From an uncultured bacterium (GTDB lineage Bacteria > Bacillota > Clostridia > Lachnospirales > Lachnospiraceae), in assembly GCA_905214875.1 (NCBI GenBank), contig CAJMNR010000039.1, positions 1-32,941 of the forward strand: a DNA stretch of 32,941 nt, written 5' to 3'. Position 1 is the first letter of the stretch. Each line of letters begins with the position of its first letter. A program made the translations under genes and the position numbers. Shown here in pieces: positions 1-8,040 of the stretch. Under the pieces are notes generated by a model. That model searched no databases, was not told the DNA's origin, and saw nothing but the letters and a program-made list of their open reading frames with translations.

Positions 1-61
1 AAGTGTGCGTTCCTTGACAAACGCAAAAGACGCGAGAGTGTGTGGAACACACACTCTGTTC
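1..61. repeat. 61-base hairpin repeat, copy 1
   Basis: The same 61 bases recur at 1238-1298 with a single difference (position 56 C versus T). Inside it, 35-44 and 48-57 form a perfect 10-bp stem (agagtgtgtg / cacacactct) around a 3-base loop, and a weaker 5-bp stem (gcgtt/aacgc) lies at about 7-24. The one difference between copies turns a G-C pair into a G-U pair, so the hairpin survives. A T-rich stretch follows on the plus strand, so this copy could end transcription of a gene left of the window. Confidence 0.8.
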
Positions 62-122
62 TTTATTTTAAAAGAAATTTATAAAGTATGAATAAAATAT
101 AAAATAAATGTATAAAAATACA

Positions 123-151
123 TTGAAAGTTTTGTCGCATAATGTTATAAT
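123..151 (+). promoter_or_regulatory. sigma-A-type promoter for the RHH/secreted-protein pair
   Basis: TTGAAA at 123-128, a 17-base spacer and a perfect TATAAT at 146-151, set in very AT-rich DNA about 100 bases upstream of the first small gene. Nothing else coding is seen in 62-251. Confidence 0.65.
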
Positions 152-251
152 TTTTACTGTTTAGAGAAATAGATACTAGAAAACTGAATAAGGATAAGAA
201 CCAAAGAAAGAGTTATAGGGGATTGGTTCGAGTAATAAGGAGAGTGGAAAG

Positions 252-416
252 ATGCCAAGAAACACGATGTATAGTGAACGGAAAACGGAACAGTTACAAG
301 TCAGAATCACGCCTACTATGAAAGAGGCATTACGGAAGATGGCAGAAGAAAGAGGGTGCCCAATGTCCACAGTCATCGACCAGATTATAATCGAGTACAT
401 GTCAATGAGAGAGTAA
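252..416 (+). CDS. small ribbon-helix-helix (CopG/Arc-like) DNA-binding protein
   Basis: A 54-residue open frame starts at ATG 252 and follows an AAGGAG Shine-Dalgarno sequence at about 239-244. The protein has the ribbon-helix-helix layout: a short beta strand (LQVRIT, about 15-20), a first helix (about 21-34), a turn with GCPMS, and a second helix (VIDQIIIEYM, about 41-50). Such proteins bind DNA as dimers through the paired strands and usually repress their own promoter or a neighbour's. It is followed after 51 bases by a secreted protein gene, probably in the same transcript. No toxin-like partner is visible. The RHH fold assignment is by pattern only; the target is unknown. Confidence 0.7.
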   Translation: MPRNTMYSERKTEQLQVRITPTMKEALRKMAEERGCPMSTVIDQIIIEYMSMRE

Positions 417-467
417 CCGTACATAATATCCATTACAGAATGAAACGAAATGAATGGAGGAATAAAA

Positions 468-866
468 ATGCGAAAAAGAGCAGTAATGACAGCAGTCGCA
501 TTTTTCTTATCCGCAAGTTTCATCTGGAAGTTTGCAGATGCAGACGATACGAATAAGGTCAGTGCGAACAGCTATAATAAGAGTTTGAGTGAGCAAGAGA
601 TCACGTTGGCAAAAGCAAAGGCGAAATCATTCTATGAAAAGGAAGTTTCGCTGCCAATCGAAGAGCCGACCGTTACGGCAGATACATATGAAGGGTACGC
701 GGCCTATGCAGAATATGGGCCTGGAAACATAGTAATATTAGAAACAAAAGTACCATTTGAAGAAAAATACGTAAATCGTTATATCGTATATGTAAAAGAT
801 AAGAATACAAAAAATTGGACTCAGATGCAAGAAGGATCCACAATCCAGTTGCCAACTACTTTTTGA
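468..866 (+). CDS. small secreted protein of unknown function
   Basis: This encodes 132 residues from ATG 468, chosen because GGAGG at 456-460 sits at the right distance; an in-frame ATG at 450 lacks a site. The N-terminus has a basic start (MRKR), a hydrophobic core (about residues 7-22) and a following ADADD stretch, which fits a signal peptide or signal anchor. The rest is acidic and soluble, with a Lys/Glu-rich helix (about 42-60) and a beta-rich C-terminal half ending in QLPTTF. I do not recognise a family. It follows the RHH gene in the same orientation and ends 42 bases before a tiny membrane peptide frame. Confidence 0.65.
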   Translation: MRKRAVMTAVAFFLSASFIWKFADADDTNKVSANSYNKSLSEQEITLAKAKAKSFYEKEVSLPIEEPTVTADTYEGYAAYAEYGPGNIVILETKVPFEEKYVNRYIVYVKDKNTKNWTQMQEGSTIQLPTTF

Positions 867-908
867 GATGCTATAATAGGAAAAGCATAAGAAATGGGGT
901 CAGAAATT

Positions 909-1028
909 ATGATGGATGAAGATTTCTTAAACAGAAAAGAAGTAGTTTGGTATAAGCGAGTTGTCATTGGTGCAGTAATTGTTGCGCTTGTATTCATTAC
1001 TGCAGTGATTGTAATGAGCATTGCATAA
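909..1028 (+). CDS. possible 39-residue single-pass membrane peptide
   Basis: The frame ATG 909 to TAA 1028 encodes a charged N-terminal part (about residues 1-17, containing DEDFLNRKE and YKR) followed by one strongly hydrophobic segment of about 20 residues (VVIGAVIVALVFITAVIVM). That is a typical small inner-membrane peptide layout. Ribosome-binding potential is modest (GGGG at about 896-899). A strong intrinsic terminator follows 41 bases later, which supports transcription through this frame. The ATG at 912 is an equally possible start. Function unknown. Confidence 0.45.
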   Translation: MMDEDFLNRKEVVWYKRVVIGAVIVALVFITAVIVMSIA

Positions 1029-1069
1029 AAAATATGCCAGTATTAAAAATAGAGTTAATATAGATGAAG

Positions 1070-1111
1070 AGAAAGCTTACATTGGCGCACAGCCTGTAAG
1101 CTTTCTTTTTT
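1070..1111 (+). terminator. intrinsic terminator after the small-gene cassette
   Basis: agaaagcttac (1070-1080) pairs with gtaagctttct (1096-1106), an 11-bp stem followed directly by a run of T. Confidence 0.85.
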
Positions 1112-1155
1112 AATTGTTAGGAAATTTCTCTGTCGAGCTCTTTCCTAACAATTAA
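1110..1155. repeat. 15-bp perfect inverted repeat
   Basis: ttaattgttaggaaa (1110-1124) and tttcctaacaattaa (1141-1155) are exact reverse complements around a 16-base centre. It begins inside the T tract of the preceding terminator and lies between convergent genes, so it may be a second, bidirectional terminator. A smaller hairpin (gtccc/gggac, about 1160-1176) follows. The remainder of the 1156-1237 gap shows nothing recognisable. Confidence 0.75.
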
Positions 1156-1237
1156 AAATGTCCCAAAAAGCGGGACGTGTGATGCGCACTCACCTGAAAG
1201 GAAGATGTCGCTACCAAGACCAGGTTCGGCGCGGGCA

Positions 1238-1298
1238 AAGTGTGCGTTCCTTGACAAACGCAAAAGACGCGAGAGTGTGTGGAACACACACTTTGTTC
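1238..1298. repeat. 61-base hairpin repeat, copy 2
   Basis: Matches 1-61 at 60 of 61 positions and ends one base before the stop codon (1300-1302) of the minus-strand acyltransferase. It could therefore serve as that gene's 3' end hairpin. Together the two copies bracket the RHH/secreted protein/membrane peptide cassette. Confidence 0.8.
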
Positions 1299-1299
1299 G

Positions 1300-2442
1300 T
1301 TAGTTAGCCGTTTTATAAGCAGCCTCATTTTCTTCAACATTGGTTGGCATTTCGATAACTGGTGGAAGGTGTCCAGCCCCATTGTAAAGCGTGTCAAGCG
1401 GAGCGACGAGTGATTTACACAATTTTGTTACATGAAGAAGACGGAATAGCTGCAAACGCACATAGTCAATCAAGGACGATACAACATAGATTCCCAGTGC
1501 AGAAAGTAGCACAGCTAGAACGAAATATAGCGTGTTAAGTTTTGCTAACTTTACAAACCTTCCTAAAAAAAGATTTTTCCAAATAAGCGGATGCACATGA
1601 ATCAGGTAGACGCTAAAGGATAAAGGTGAGAAGAACGAAATAAGTCCTTTGGCAATCGAGCTTTTAAAATTAAGTTTAGAACATAGCAAAAGCAAGCTGA
1701 TGGAAGCAACCGTTATTGTAACGGAATTGTATTGAACCAATAGGTTTGGTTTGATAAATGAGGATGGTTGAAGCTCTAGGAAGTATTTCAATCCCCATGT
1801 AATCAGAATGCACGCTGTATAAATTAGAAAAAGGGTTCCGTTTGTACGATGTATTCCAAACTCTGTTTTCTTAATGACTGCACCGAGAATGTAGAGTGAA
1901 AGGAGCCAAAGAAACGTATATCCATTTTTGAGGCTTAAAAAATCAACGGAGCAGACAGTCTGCCAAATAGAAAGCAGAACAAAAATCGTGATTCCTAGTC
2001 GTTTCATTTGCGAAAGCGTAAGTGCGTTCAATGCGATGTTGATAAAAGGAATAAATAAGAATAGGGCAAAGTATGCACTAAAATACCAATATTGATAGGA
2101 CGTTGCTGGCGTAAATGCATTTAACCAGACTTTCGCATTTGTCGTGGAAGGCATAAATAGATGAAATAACAGTGTAATGAAGACTGTGTAAAATAGTACT
2201 TGCAGCCATAATACAAGACCTCTGTAGTGTTTAAAATTCGTACTGATTCCAACATAGCCGCTAATTAATGCAAAACAGTTTACTGCACAGTAGCATGCGA
2301 TTTCTAATAACCATGCAGCTTCGTAGTTCATACTAAGCGGTGTAACAGCTTTTAGAATTCCTCCTTGACCTAGTACGTGCAAGATTGGAATCATAATCAT
2401 TGCAATGCTTCGTAGTAGGTCGATACCATAATTTCGTTTCAT
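1300..2442 (-). CDS. acyltransferase family 3 integral membrane protein
   Basis: The 380-residue protein opens with the hallmark of membrane O-acyltransferases (NYGIDLLRSIAMIMI, then IPILHVLG), which includes the conserved Asp/Arg pair and a His in the first membrane helix. It continues with roughly ten hydrophobic segments, among them LFYTVFITLLFHLFM and SFSVYLIHVHPLIW. The family moves acetyl or other acyl groups onto cell-surface sugars or lipids at the membrane. Length is normal. Start at 2442 is supported by AAAGGAG about 13 bases upstream. It stands alone, convergent with the small-gene cassette, so its acceptor cannot be inferred from neighbours. Confidence 0.8.
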   Translation of the reverse strand: MKRNYGIDLLRSIAMIMIPILHVLGQGGILKAVTPLSMNYEAAWLLEIACYCAVNCFALISGYVGISTNFKHYRGLVLWLQVLFYTVFITLLFHLFMPSTTNAKVWLNAFTPATSYQYWYFSAYFALFLFIPFINIALNALTLSQMKRLGITIFVLLSIWQTVCSVDFLSLKNGYTFLWLLSLYILGAVIKKTEFGIHRTNGTLFLIYTACILITWGLKYFLELQPSSFIKPNLLVQYNSVTITVASISLLLLCSKLNFKSSIAKGLISFFSPLSFSVYLIHVHPLIWKNLFLGRFVKLAKLNTLYFVLAVLLSALGIYVVSSLIDYVRLQLFRLLHVTKLCKSLVAPLDTLYNGAGHLPPVIEMPTNVEENEAAYKTAN

Positions 2443-2665
2443 ATGTACAAAATACTCCTTTAAATAGTTTCTAACACTATATTATATAGTAGCTCGACAG
2501 AATTTACCAGTTTTCTTGCCAAATATTTATTTCTTGTCGGTATGGCCATATAGTAAAACTGTTTAGCAAAAGAATAGGATAAAAAAATAGAACTGAAATA
2601 ATTCATAAAACAGACTGGGAATTTCAGTAAATATTAACAATATGTTAAAAAATTTTACGAAAGTA

Positions 2666-2694
2666 TTTACTAAAAAGCTAAAATATGTAATAAT
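2666..2694 (+). promoter_or_regulatory. likely promoter of the 3D-domain protein gene
   Basis: TTTACT (2666-2671) and AATAAT (2689-2694) with a 17-base spacer, 34 bases before the start codon. The rest of the 2443-2665 gap between divergent genes is AT-rich, with no other gene or clear structure seen. Confidence 0.5.
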
Positions 2695-2727
2695 TACTTG
2701 CATATCAATTTAGGAAAGGAGTAACAT

Positions 2728-3339
2728 ATGAAAAAAATAATTAGTATATTACTCACACTAATGATGGTCATTCTTGGATGTGGAGCAACAACTACTACGG
2801 TAAGTGCAAAGTCCGCATCTGTTAGTTTCTCCAAAAAGTACATAAATGTAACGGTAGGGAAAACATCGAATCTGAAATCCTTAATTAAAAATAACAAGAA
2901 GTATACAATTACATGGAAAAGCAGCAATAAGAGCATTGCTACAGTAAATAAAAATGGTGTTGTTAAAGTGAAAAAGAAGGGTACGTGTACAATCAGTGCC
3001 TATGTAAAACAAAAAAAACAAACAATCAAGATCAAAGTATATGGAAAGGAAAAGTACAGAACACTTCGAGTGAAAACGGTTGCCTACTGTAGTTGCAGAA
3101 GCTGTAGTGGTGGATACGGTACGCAGACAGCTTCCGGAAGAAAAGCGAAAGCAGGAAGAACGATAGCGGTTGACCGTAAAGTCATTCCATTAGGAAGCAA
3201 AGTAGTCATTGACGGACATACCTATATTGCTGAAGATACTGGTGTAAAAGGTAATGTGATCGACATCTATATGTCATCTCACAAAAAGACTATTCAGTAT
3301 GGCGCTAGATATAAGACAGTGAAAATATATTACAAATAA
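2728..3339 (+). CDS. secreted Big2 + 3D-domain cell wall protein
   Basis: The 203-residue precursor has a signal peptide (about 1-27, KKIISILLTLMMVILGC core ending TVSAKS). The Cys inside GCG could alternatively be a lipidation site. Residues about 30-105 look like a bacterial Ig-like Big2 domain (VTVGKTSNL, TWKSSNKSIATV, GTCTISAYV). Residues about 112-203 are a 3D domain, named for three conserved Asp, visible as IAVDRK, AEDTG and NVIDIYM, with a double-psi barrel fold related to MltA/RlpA lytic transglycosylases. A Cys-rich entry (YCSCRSC) precedes it. It is probably a peptidoglycan-acting wall protein. AAGGAG precedes the start, and a strong terminator follows immediately, so it is monocistronic. 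Confidence 0.85.
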   Translation: MKKIISILLTLMMVILGCGATTTTVSAKSASVSFSKKYINVTVGKTSNLKSLIKNNKKYTITWKSSNKSIATVNKNGVVKVKKKGTCTISAYVKQKKQTIKIKVYGKEKYRTLRVKTVAYCSCRSCSGGYGTQTASGRKAKAGRTIAVDRKVIPLGSKVVIDGHTYIAEDTGVKGNVIDIYMSSHKKTIQYGARYKTVKIYYK

Positions 3340-3342
3340 AAG

Positions 3343-3388
3343 AAAGATGTTTTACAGCGAGGGTGCTAGCTGTAAAACATCTTTTTTT
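3343..3388. terminator. bidirectional intrinsic terminator
   Basis: A 16-bp perfect stem (3343-3358 with 3369-3384) around a 10-base loop, followed by T's on the plus strand. On the minus strand the stem is followed by a T-rich tract too, so it can serve both the 3D-protein gene and the convergent FAD oxidoreductase operon. Confidence 0.9.
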
Positions 3389-3455
3389 CAAAATAGAAAT
3401 CCATGACATTTTATTCTGGATAAGAGTGTTCAAAGAAAGAACTACTCGATATAAG

Positions 3456-4355
3456 TTATGATAAAAGCACTTTTGCAACACGTTTTGCTTCTTCAATCAG
3501 ATCTTCCATAGATTCATGAATAAAGATAGCATTACCGCTTGCATAGATAGATTCACGACTTGTTTCAAAGTCATTTGTAACTTTAGGACCTGTAGTTTCA
3601 GGATTTAGTGCAAGGCCGCTTCTCATGGAAACGACACCATCGGATAACCAGCCATCTGCAAAGATAAGGGTATCGCAGGCAATTTCTTGAACTTCAAGGC
3701 CATTCTTAATAATCAGTTTCTCGATACGACCATCGCCAAGAATTTGGGAAATGGTATAGAAATCATAGCATCTTGAATGATCTGCTGGAGCAAAATCAAA
3801 GCTATCTCCCGTTGGATTAATAACGGCGCTGATTTTGTATCCTCGTTTTAAAAAGACAGTTTCAATGGTATCTAGGTGCTTCGTACCGAAAAGTACGATG
3901 GAGTTACCAAGAGAAAGGGTAGGATCTAGGGCAATCTGTTTTGCAGTGCCTAAAGAATACAGTCCAGCGACGCGGTCTCCAGGCATATTAAGGGCATGAC
4001 GGCCTTTTTCTTTTCCACCATTTGCAATTAATATTTTATTTGCTTTGAATTCTTCAATTCCACGTTCCGCACTTGTACAAACAACGTAGCCATCCTCGGA
4101 AATGTTTAAAACCATAGTGGAAAGAAGTGTTTCAATGTTTTGGTCATCATATTCTTTTTCGAGTTGCTTTAAATATTCTTGCCCAGTGATTGGTCTGTCC
4201 TTAAAAACATTATAATCACTAGTGAGGAGAAGCCCGCCTAGTTTAATATTTTTTTCAATGACGAGTATATTTTTCATACCTGCTTTTTTACAATGTATTG
4301 CAGCAAGCATTCCTGCTGGACCAGCTCCAATTACAATTAAATCATAAGTAATCAT
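3456..4355 (-). CDS. NAD(P)/FAD-dependent oxidoreductase, thioredoxin-reductase-like fold
   Basis: This 299-residue flavoprotein has an N-terminal FAD-binding GxGxxG (LIVIGAGPAGMLAA, about 6-19), followed by an ADP-binding acidic residue in VIEKN. The second nucleotide-binding part is degenerate (NSIVLFGTKHLDTIE, with no GxGxxG). The CxxC redox pair of thioredoxin reductase is missing, so it is not a disulfide reductase. The start lies directly after the stop of the upstream gene, and its AAGGAGGA site sits inside that gene's end, so the two are translationally coupled. In clostridia this pair accompanies glycerol-3-phosphate oxidation; I infer it acts as the electron-transfer partner of the upstream dehydrogenase. 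Confidence 0.75.
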   Translation of the reverse strand: MITYDLIVIGAGPAGMLAAIHCKKAGMKNILVIEKNIKLGGLLLTSDYNVFKDRPITGQEYLKQLEKEYDDQNIETLLSTMVLNISEDGYVVCTSAERGIEEFKANKILIANGGKEKGRHALNMPGDRVAGLYSLGTAKQIALDPTLSLGNSIVLFGTKHLDTIETVFLKRGYKISAVINPTGDSFDFAPADHSRCYDFYTISQILGDGRIEKLIIKNGLEVQEIACDTLIFADGWLSDGVVSMRSGLALNPETTGPKVTNDFETSRESIYASGNAIFIHESMEDLIEEAKRVAKVLLS

Positions 4356-5792
4356 CTATTTTTCCTCCTTAAATGCGATGGCATTGGAGCCAGGCTTGTT
4401 TTTCATTAGCTTGTTAAGAGGAATATCTAGTTCTCTTGCGATGATTTTGCTGACAGGAAGCAGGCAACCAAGACCTTGGCATCCACCTTGGGTAGCTCTT
4501 GTTCTTTGTTTTACTCCATCAACAGTACGAGCGCCAAGAGGACGATGGATGGCTTCGATGATTTCCCCTTCTGTAATCAACTCACATTTACATATGATCT
4601 TTCCGTATTCCGGTTTCTTTTGAATCATTGCATTTCTCTCTTCTTTAGACATTGCAGAGAATCTTGGAATACGTGTACGGATTGGATTGAAGCTTTCTCG
4701 TTCTTTTAATGGAATCATAGTTCCTATCATGTCTTTGACATAGCATGCAATTGCTGGTGCGGCTGTAAGGCCTGGAGAATCAATTCCAATCAAATGGATA
4801 ATTCCTTTGTTATGGGAATCTTCTTGGATTATGAAATCTCCATCTTCGGTTTTAGGACGTAATCCAGAGAACGTTGTAAGGATTCCTTTCACAGGGAGGT
4901 CAGGAACACTTAGTTCACCAGTAGAGAGCAATTTAACAAGCTCTTTCTTAGCCGTTGATACGTCTTCTTTACCTTCACTTGCAATGGCATTTGGTCCAAC
5001 AAGCAAGTTGCCGTCTGAAGTAGGTGTGACTAAGACTCCTTTTGTCGTTTCAGTTGGGAACTGGAAGATGGTAGAAGTCACACGTTTTCCCACATCTTTG
5101 TTAAATAAACAGTATTCTCCCTTTACAGGAATGATTGAGAAGTCATTTGTGCCTACCATGGAAGCAATCTGGTCACTGTAAAGGCCTGCAGCATTGATTA
5201 CAAGTTTCGTTGGAATCTTTGTAACTTCATTTACCATGACCTCGTATGTGCCGTCTTCCGCTTTATGGATTGCAGTAACTTTCGAGTTACGTAAGAACTG
5301 TACGCCATTTGCAGAAGCATTTTCTCCAAGGGCGATTGTAAGTTCATAAGGATTGATAATACCGCTTGTTGGGACTTTAAGAGCGGCAACGATATCATCG
5401 GATAAGGAAGGCTCGAGCTTCTTTACCTCATCCTTAGAAAGTACAGCAAGACCGTTCACACCTAATTTTGTACCATTTTCTACTAATTTATATAAAAGGG
5501 TTTCTTCGTATTTTGTAAATGCAACAACGAAGGCACCATTTCGTTTAAAGGTAACATCAAGTTCTTTTGCGAGCTCATCATACATGGCATTGCCACGGAT
5601 GCAGAGCTTTGCCTTTAATGAGTTTTCTTTTTCATTGTAGCCTGCATGAATGATTCCACTGTTTGCTTTTGAAACACCGGAAGCAACATCTTCTTCTTTT
5701 TCAACTACAGTAATATTGAGCTTATATTTGGAGAGTTCACGTGCAATCGCACAACCGATTACGCCACCACCAATAATTACGATATCTAGCAT
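4356..5792 (-). CDS. FAD-dependent oxidoreductase with C-terminal BFD-like [2Fe-2S] domain (GlpA-type)
   Basis: The 478-residue protein starts with a DAO-type FAD site (IVIIGGGVIGCAIARELS, about 4-21) and has the family GIIHAGYN segment (about 47-54). It ends with a bacterioferritin-associated-ferredoxin-like domain carrying four cysteines, C401, C403, C438 and C443 (KCE..., GGCQGLGC), which suit a [2Fe-2S] cluster. This architecture is seen in anaerobic glycerol-3-phosphate dehydrogenases of Firmicutes and in related 2-hydroxyacid oxidases. No glpK, glpF or DUF1667 third subunit is present here, so the substrate is not fixed by context. It is first gene of a two-gene operon, preceded by an AGAGGA ribosome site. 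Confidence 0.75.
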   Translation of the reverse strand: MLDIVIIGGGVIGCAIARELSKYKLNITVVEKEEDVASGVSKANSGIIHAGYNEKENSLKAKLCIRGNAMYDELAKELDVTFKRNGAFVVAFTKYEETLLYKLVENGTKLGVNGLAVLSKDEVKKLEPSLSDDIVAALKVPTSGIINPYELTIALGENASANGVQFLRNSKVTAIHKAEDGTYEVMVNEVTKIPTKLVINAAGLYSDQIASMVGTNDFSIIPVKGEYCLFNKDVGKRVTSTIFQFPTETTKGVLVTPTSDGNLLVGPNAIASEGKEDVSTAKKELVKLLSTGELSVPDLPVKGILTTFSGLRPKTEDGDFIIQEDSHNKGIIHLIGIDSPGLTAAPAIACYVKDMIGTMIPLKERESFNPIRTRIPRFSAMSKEERNAMIQKKPEYGKIICKCELITEGEIIEAIHRPLGARTVDGVKQRTRATQGGCQGLGCLLPVSKIIARELDIPLNKLMKNKPGSNAIAFKEEK

Positions 5793-6008
5793 AAGTAGTC
5801 CTCTTTTCGTATAGTTATTCTAGTTTCGAAACTAGTTATAACACAAATTGGTATGAAATGATATAAAAATAGGTTATGTTCTATATTTTGTCCAGATTTA
5901 AGTAAATTACTGTAAGTAGAATAAGGAAAAACTATGTAGTGAATGAAAACTCTTATTTACTAAAAAAATCCAATATTGTTATAAGTTTGTGTAGATTTTC
6001 CCAAAGTG

Positions 6009-6037
6009 TTTACATCGAAAAATCTGAATGCTAAAAT
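6009..6037 (+). promoter_or_regulatory. promoter of the chemotaxis receptor gene
   Basis: TTTACA (6009-6014), a 17-base spacer and TAAAAT (6032-6037), 41 bases before the chosen start codon. Its position inside a longer upstream open frame argues that translation does not begin there. Confidence 0.6.
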
Positions 6038-6077
6038 ACGTCCATGCAAAAGAAAAAAGGTATATAGGAGGTACAAA

Positions 6078-7901
6078 ATGAACAAAGGAATAGGCTTAAA
6101 AATCAATGCATTATTAGCTTTGACAGCGATGATTTTTACGGTAAATGCATTAGTAACATATAAGACTAGCGATAACATATCGGTTGCAAGTCATTTAATT
6201 AGTGACAAATACTTAACAGTTCAGACAATGTACGGGGAACTCGCAGAGGATGTACAGTCTTGTATGAAGAACACGACAATGATGCAGAATCATAATGTAC
6301 AAAATCAGACCGGTGCACCTCAAGGGTTAGGAGAAAATCGGCCAGATGAACAAAAGGAAACACAGGAAAATAACAAAGATAATCAAGAGTTCAGCAAATT
6401 AAATGAGAATGCTAAAAATGAAGTGGAAGCAGTACAATCAGGGATGGCTTCTCTTGAAACATTGATTAACGAAATTAATGATAGTGACTTAATGGCTGGA
6501 TTTACAGCATATAAAGAAGCAACAAATGCAGTATTAGAAACGGTTACAAGCTTACGCACAAGTGCTGAAGAAAACGAAGGTTCCTACAATAGTACACAGA
6601 TTTCAGACGCAATGAGCAAGATGCAGGAAGCATCTTCAAGCTATGAAACATCAGCAGATGAGTTTGTAAGCATATTAAAAGCAAGCATCAGCCAGGCACA
6701 GGAAAAAATGGATATGAATATTTCAGTAGGAAAGAGAACGATTCTAGGGATGTTCGTATTCTTCTGTGCAAGTTTACTGTTAATTGCAATTTTCATGCAG
6801 AGATTGTTTGTTCGTCCAATTAAGAAGACACAAGCACAATTAAGAGAGATTATTAAAGATATTGATGACAACAATGGAGATTTAACAAAACGAATCGATG
6901 TTAAGGCAAAAGATGAAGTCGGTCAGCTAGTGACAGATGTAAATAGCTTTATCGGCCGTCTACAAACGATTATGAATAAGATTCACAACGAATCAAAAAA
7001 AATGAATGAGTCCATTGTAACAATCACAGAGAAAGTAAATGATTCCACAGATAATGCAAGCAACGTAAGTGCTGTGATGGAAGAACTTACAGCAAGCATG
7101 GAAGAAGTATCAGCCATGATGACACAAATGGATCAAGGAACGGAAGAGATTCTATCTTCTGCAAAGAACTTGTCTGAAAAAGCAAAAGATGGGGAACTGC
7201 TTGTAGAAGATATTAAGAGCCGTGCGTTAGAAGTAAAAGAGAAAACGTATAAAGGACAAAATGAAACGGAGAATATGCTCACATCCATTACTGAACAGGT
7301 AAGCGATGCGATTAAAGAAAGTAAGAATGTAGAACGAATTAAGGAACTTACGAAAGATATCTTAGATATTTCTAGTCAGACAAACTTACTTGCATTAAAT
7401 GCGTCTATTGAAGCGGCAAGAGCCGGGGAAGCTGGAAAAGGCTTTGCTGTTGTTGCAGAAGAAATCAGACAGCTTGCAGATAGTAGTAGGGCTACGGCAA
7501 ATAATATTCAGGCGTTAAGCGAGCTTGTAGTTGGAGCGGTAGAGAATCTGGCAAATAATTCAGATGCCATGCTTGAGTATATGGCAACGAACATTCTAAA
7601 GGATTATGAGAATATCGTTTCCATTACAGAACGTTATTTTGAAGACTGTGAAAAAATGGATGTCATCATGAAAGAAGTTACAGAAGAAAGTTATGATCTT
7701 GAAACTACAGTAGAAACGATTACAACCAGCATCAATGGGGTAACAAATACCGTAGAAGAATGCACGACTGGAATCTCAACTTCTGCAGAAAATACTGGAT
7801 TCTTAGTAGCTTCAATCCATGAAATTAGCGAACAGATAGTAAATAATAGCGAAATCGCAAAACAATTAGATACAGAAGTTAATAGATTTAAAAACTTTTA
7901 A
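6078..7901 (+). CDS. methyl-accepting chemotaxis protein
   Basis: The protein has 607 residues from ATG 6078, selected because AGGAGG lies at 6067-6072; upstream codons overlap the promoter. Layout: TM1 (about 8-24); an extracellular sensor of about 190 residues containing a hydrophilic Asn/Gln/Glu-rich stretch around residues 70-115; TM2 (about 222-242, ILGMFVFFCASLLLIAIF); a HAMP linker (about 243-300); and the long coiled-coil signalling domain. Its hairpin tip is unmistakable (NLLALNASIEAARAGEAGKG from residue 436). It binds CheW/CheA and sets flagellar behaviour in response to an unknown ligand. It is a single gene between a divergent FAD operon and a strong terminator. Confidence 0.93.
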   Translation: MNKGIGLKINALLALTAMIFTVNALVTYKTSDNISVASHLISDKYLTVQTMYGELAEDVQSCMKNTTMMQNHNVQNQTGAPQGLGENRPDEQKETQENNKDNQEFSKLNENAKNEVEAVQSGMASLETLINEINDSDLMAGFTAYKEATNAVLETVTSLRTSAEENEGSYNSTQISDAMSKMQEASSSYETSADEFVSILKASISQAQEKMDMNISVGKRTILGMFVFFCASLLLIAIFMQRLFVRPIKKTQAQLREIIKDIDDNNGDLTKRIDVKAKDEVGQLVTDVNSFIGRLQTIMNKIHNESKKMNESIVTITEKVNDSTDNASNVSAVMEELTASMEEVSAMMTQMDQGTEEILSSAKNLSEKAKDGELLVEDIKSRALEVKEKTYKGQNETENMLTSITEQVSDAIKESKNVERIKELTKDILDISSQTNLLALNASIEAARAGEAGKGFAVVAEEIRQLADSSRATANNIQALSELVVGAVENLANNSDAMLEYMATNILKDYENIVSITERYFEDCEKMDVIMKEVTEESYDLETTVETITTSINGVTNTVEECTTGISTSAENTGFLVASIHEISEQIVNNSEIAKQLDTEVNRFKNF

Positions 7902-7912
7902 TTTAATATAGG

Positions 7913-7970
7913 AAAAGGGGCTTTTGCTTCAAATAGATGTTTCTTCATCCATTTGGCAAAAACCCCTTTT
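7913..7970. terminator. long-stem terminator after the chemotaxis receptor
   Basis: aaaagggg (7913-7920) pairs with cccctttt (7963-7970), continuing inward through ttttg/caaaa and caaat/atttg with a few mismatches to a loop near 7941-7947. T-rich on the plus side, and usable from both sides because the next gene is convergent. Confidence 0.8.
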
Positions 7971-8017
7971 ATTTACGCGCGAAACTCGCAGAGCGTGTTT
8001 CTTCTCGTTTAATTCGT

Positions 8018-8036
8018 GATGACACACTCTGTCATC
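8018..8036 (-). terminator. small hairpin at the 3' end of the BFD-like gene
   Basis: gatgaca/tgtcatc, 7 bp around a 5-base loop, five bases past the stop codon of the minus-strand gene. It shares the acacactctgt string with the 61-base repeat, which likewise abuts a minus-strand stop codon. There is no proper T tract, so an mRNA 3' end or stability hairpin is as likely as a terminator. Confidence 0.4.
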
Positions 8037-8040
8037 TATA

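Noticed and set aside
252..866. Toxin-antitoxin pair (RHH protein plus partner)
   Set aside because: The partner has a signal peptide and no similarity in layout to RelE, MazF or PIN toxins; gene spacing is 51 bases without overlap.
6006..6077. 24-residue longer N-terminus for the chemotaxis receptor from GTG 6006
   Set aside because: The region holds the promoter and has no ribosome site, and the extension is basic and would precede a normal TM1 start.
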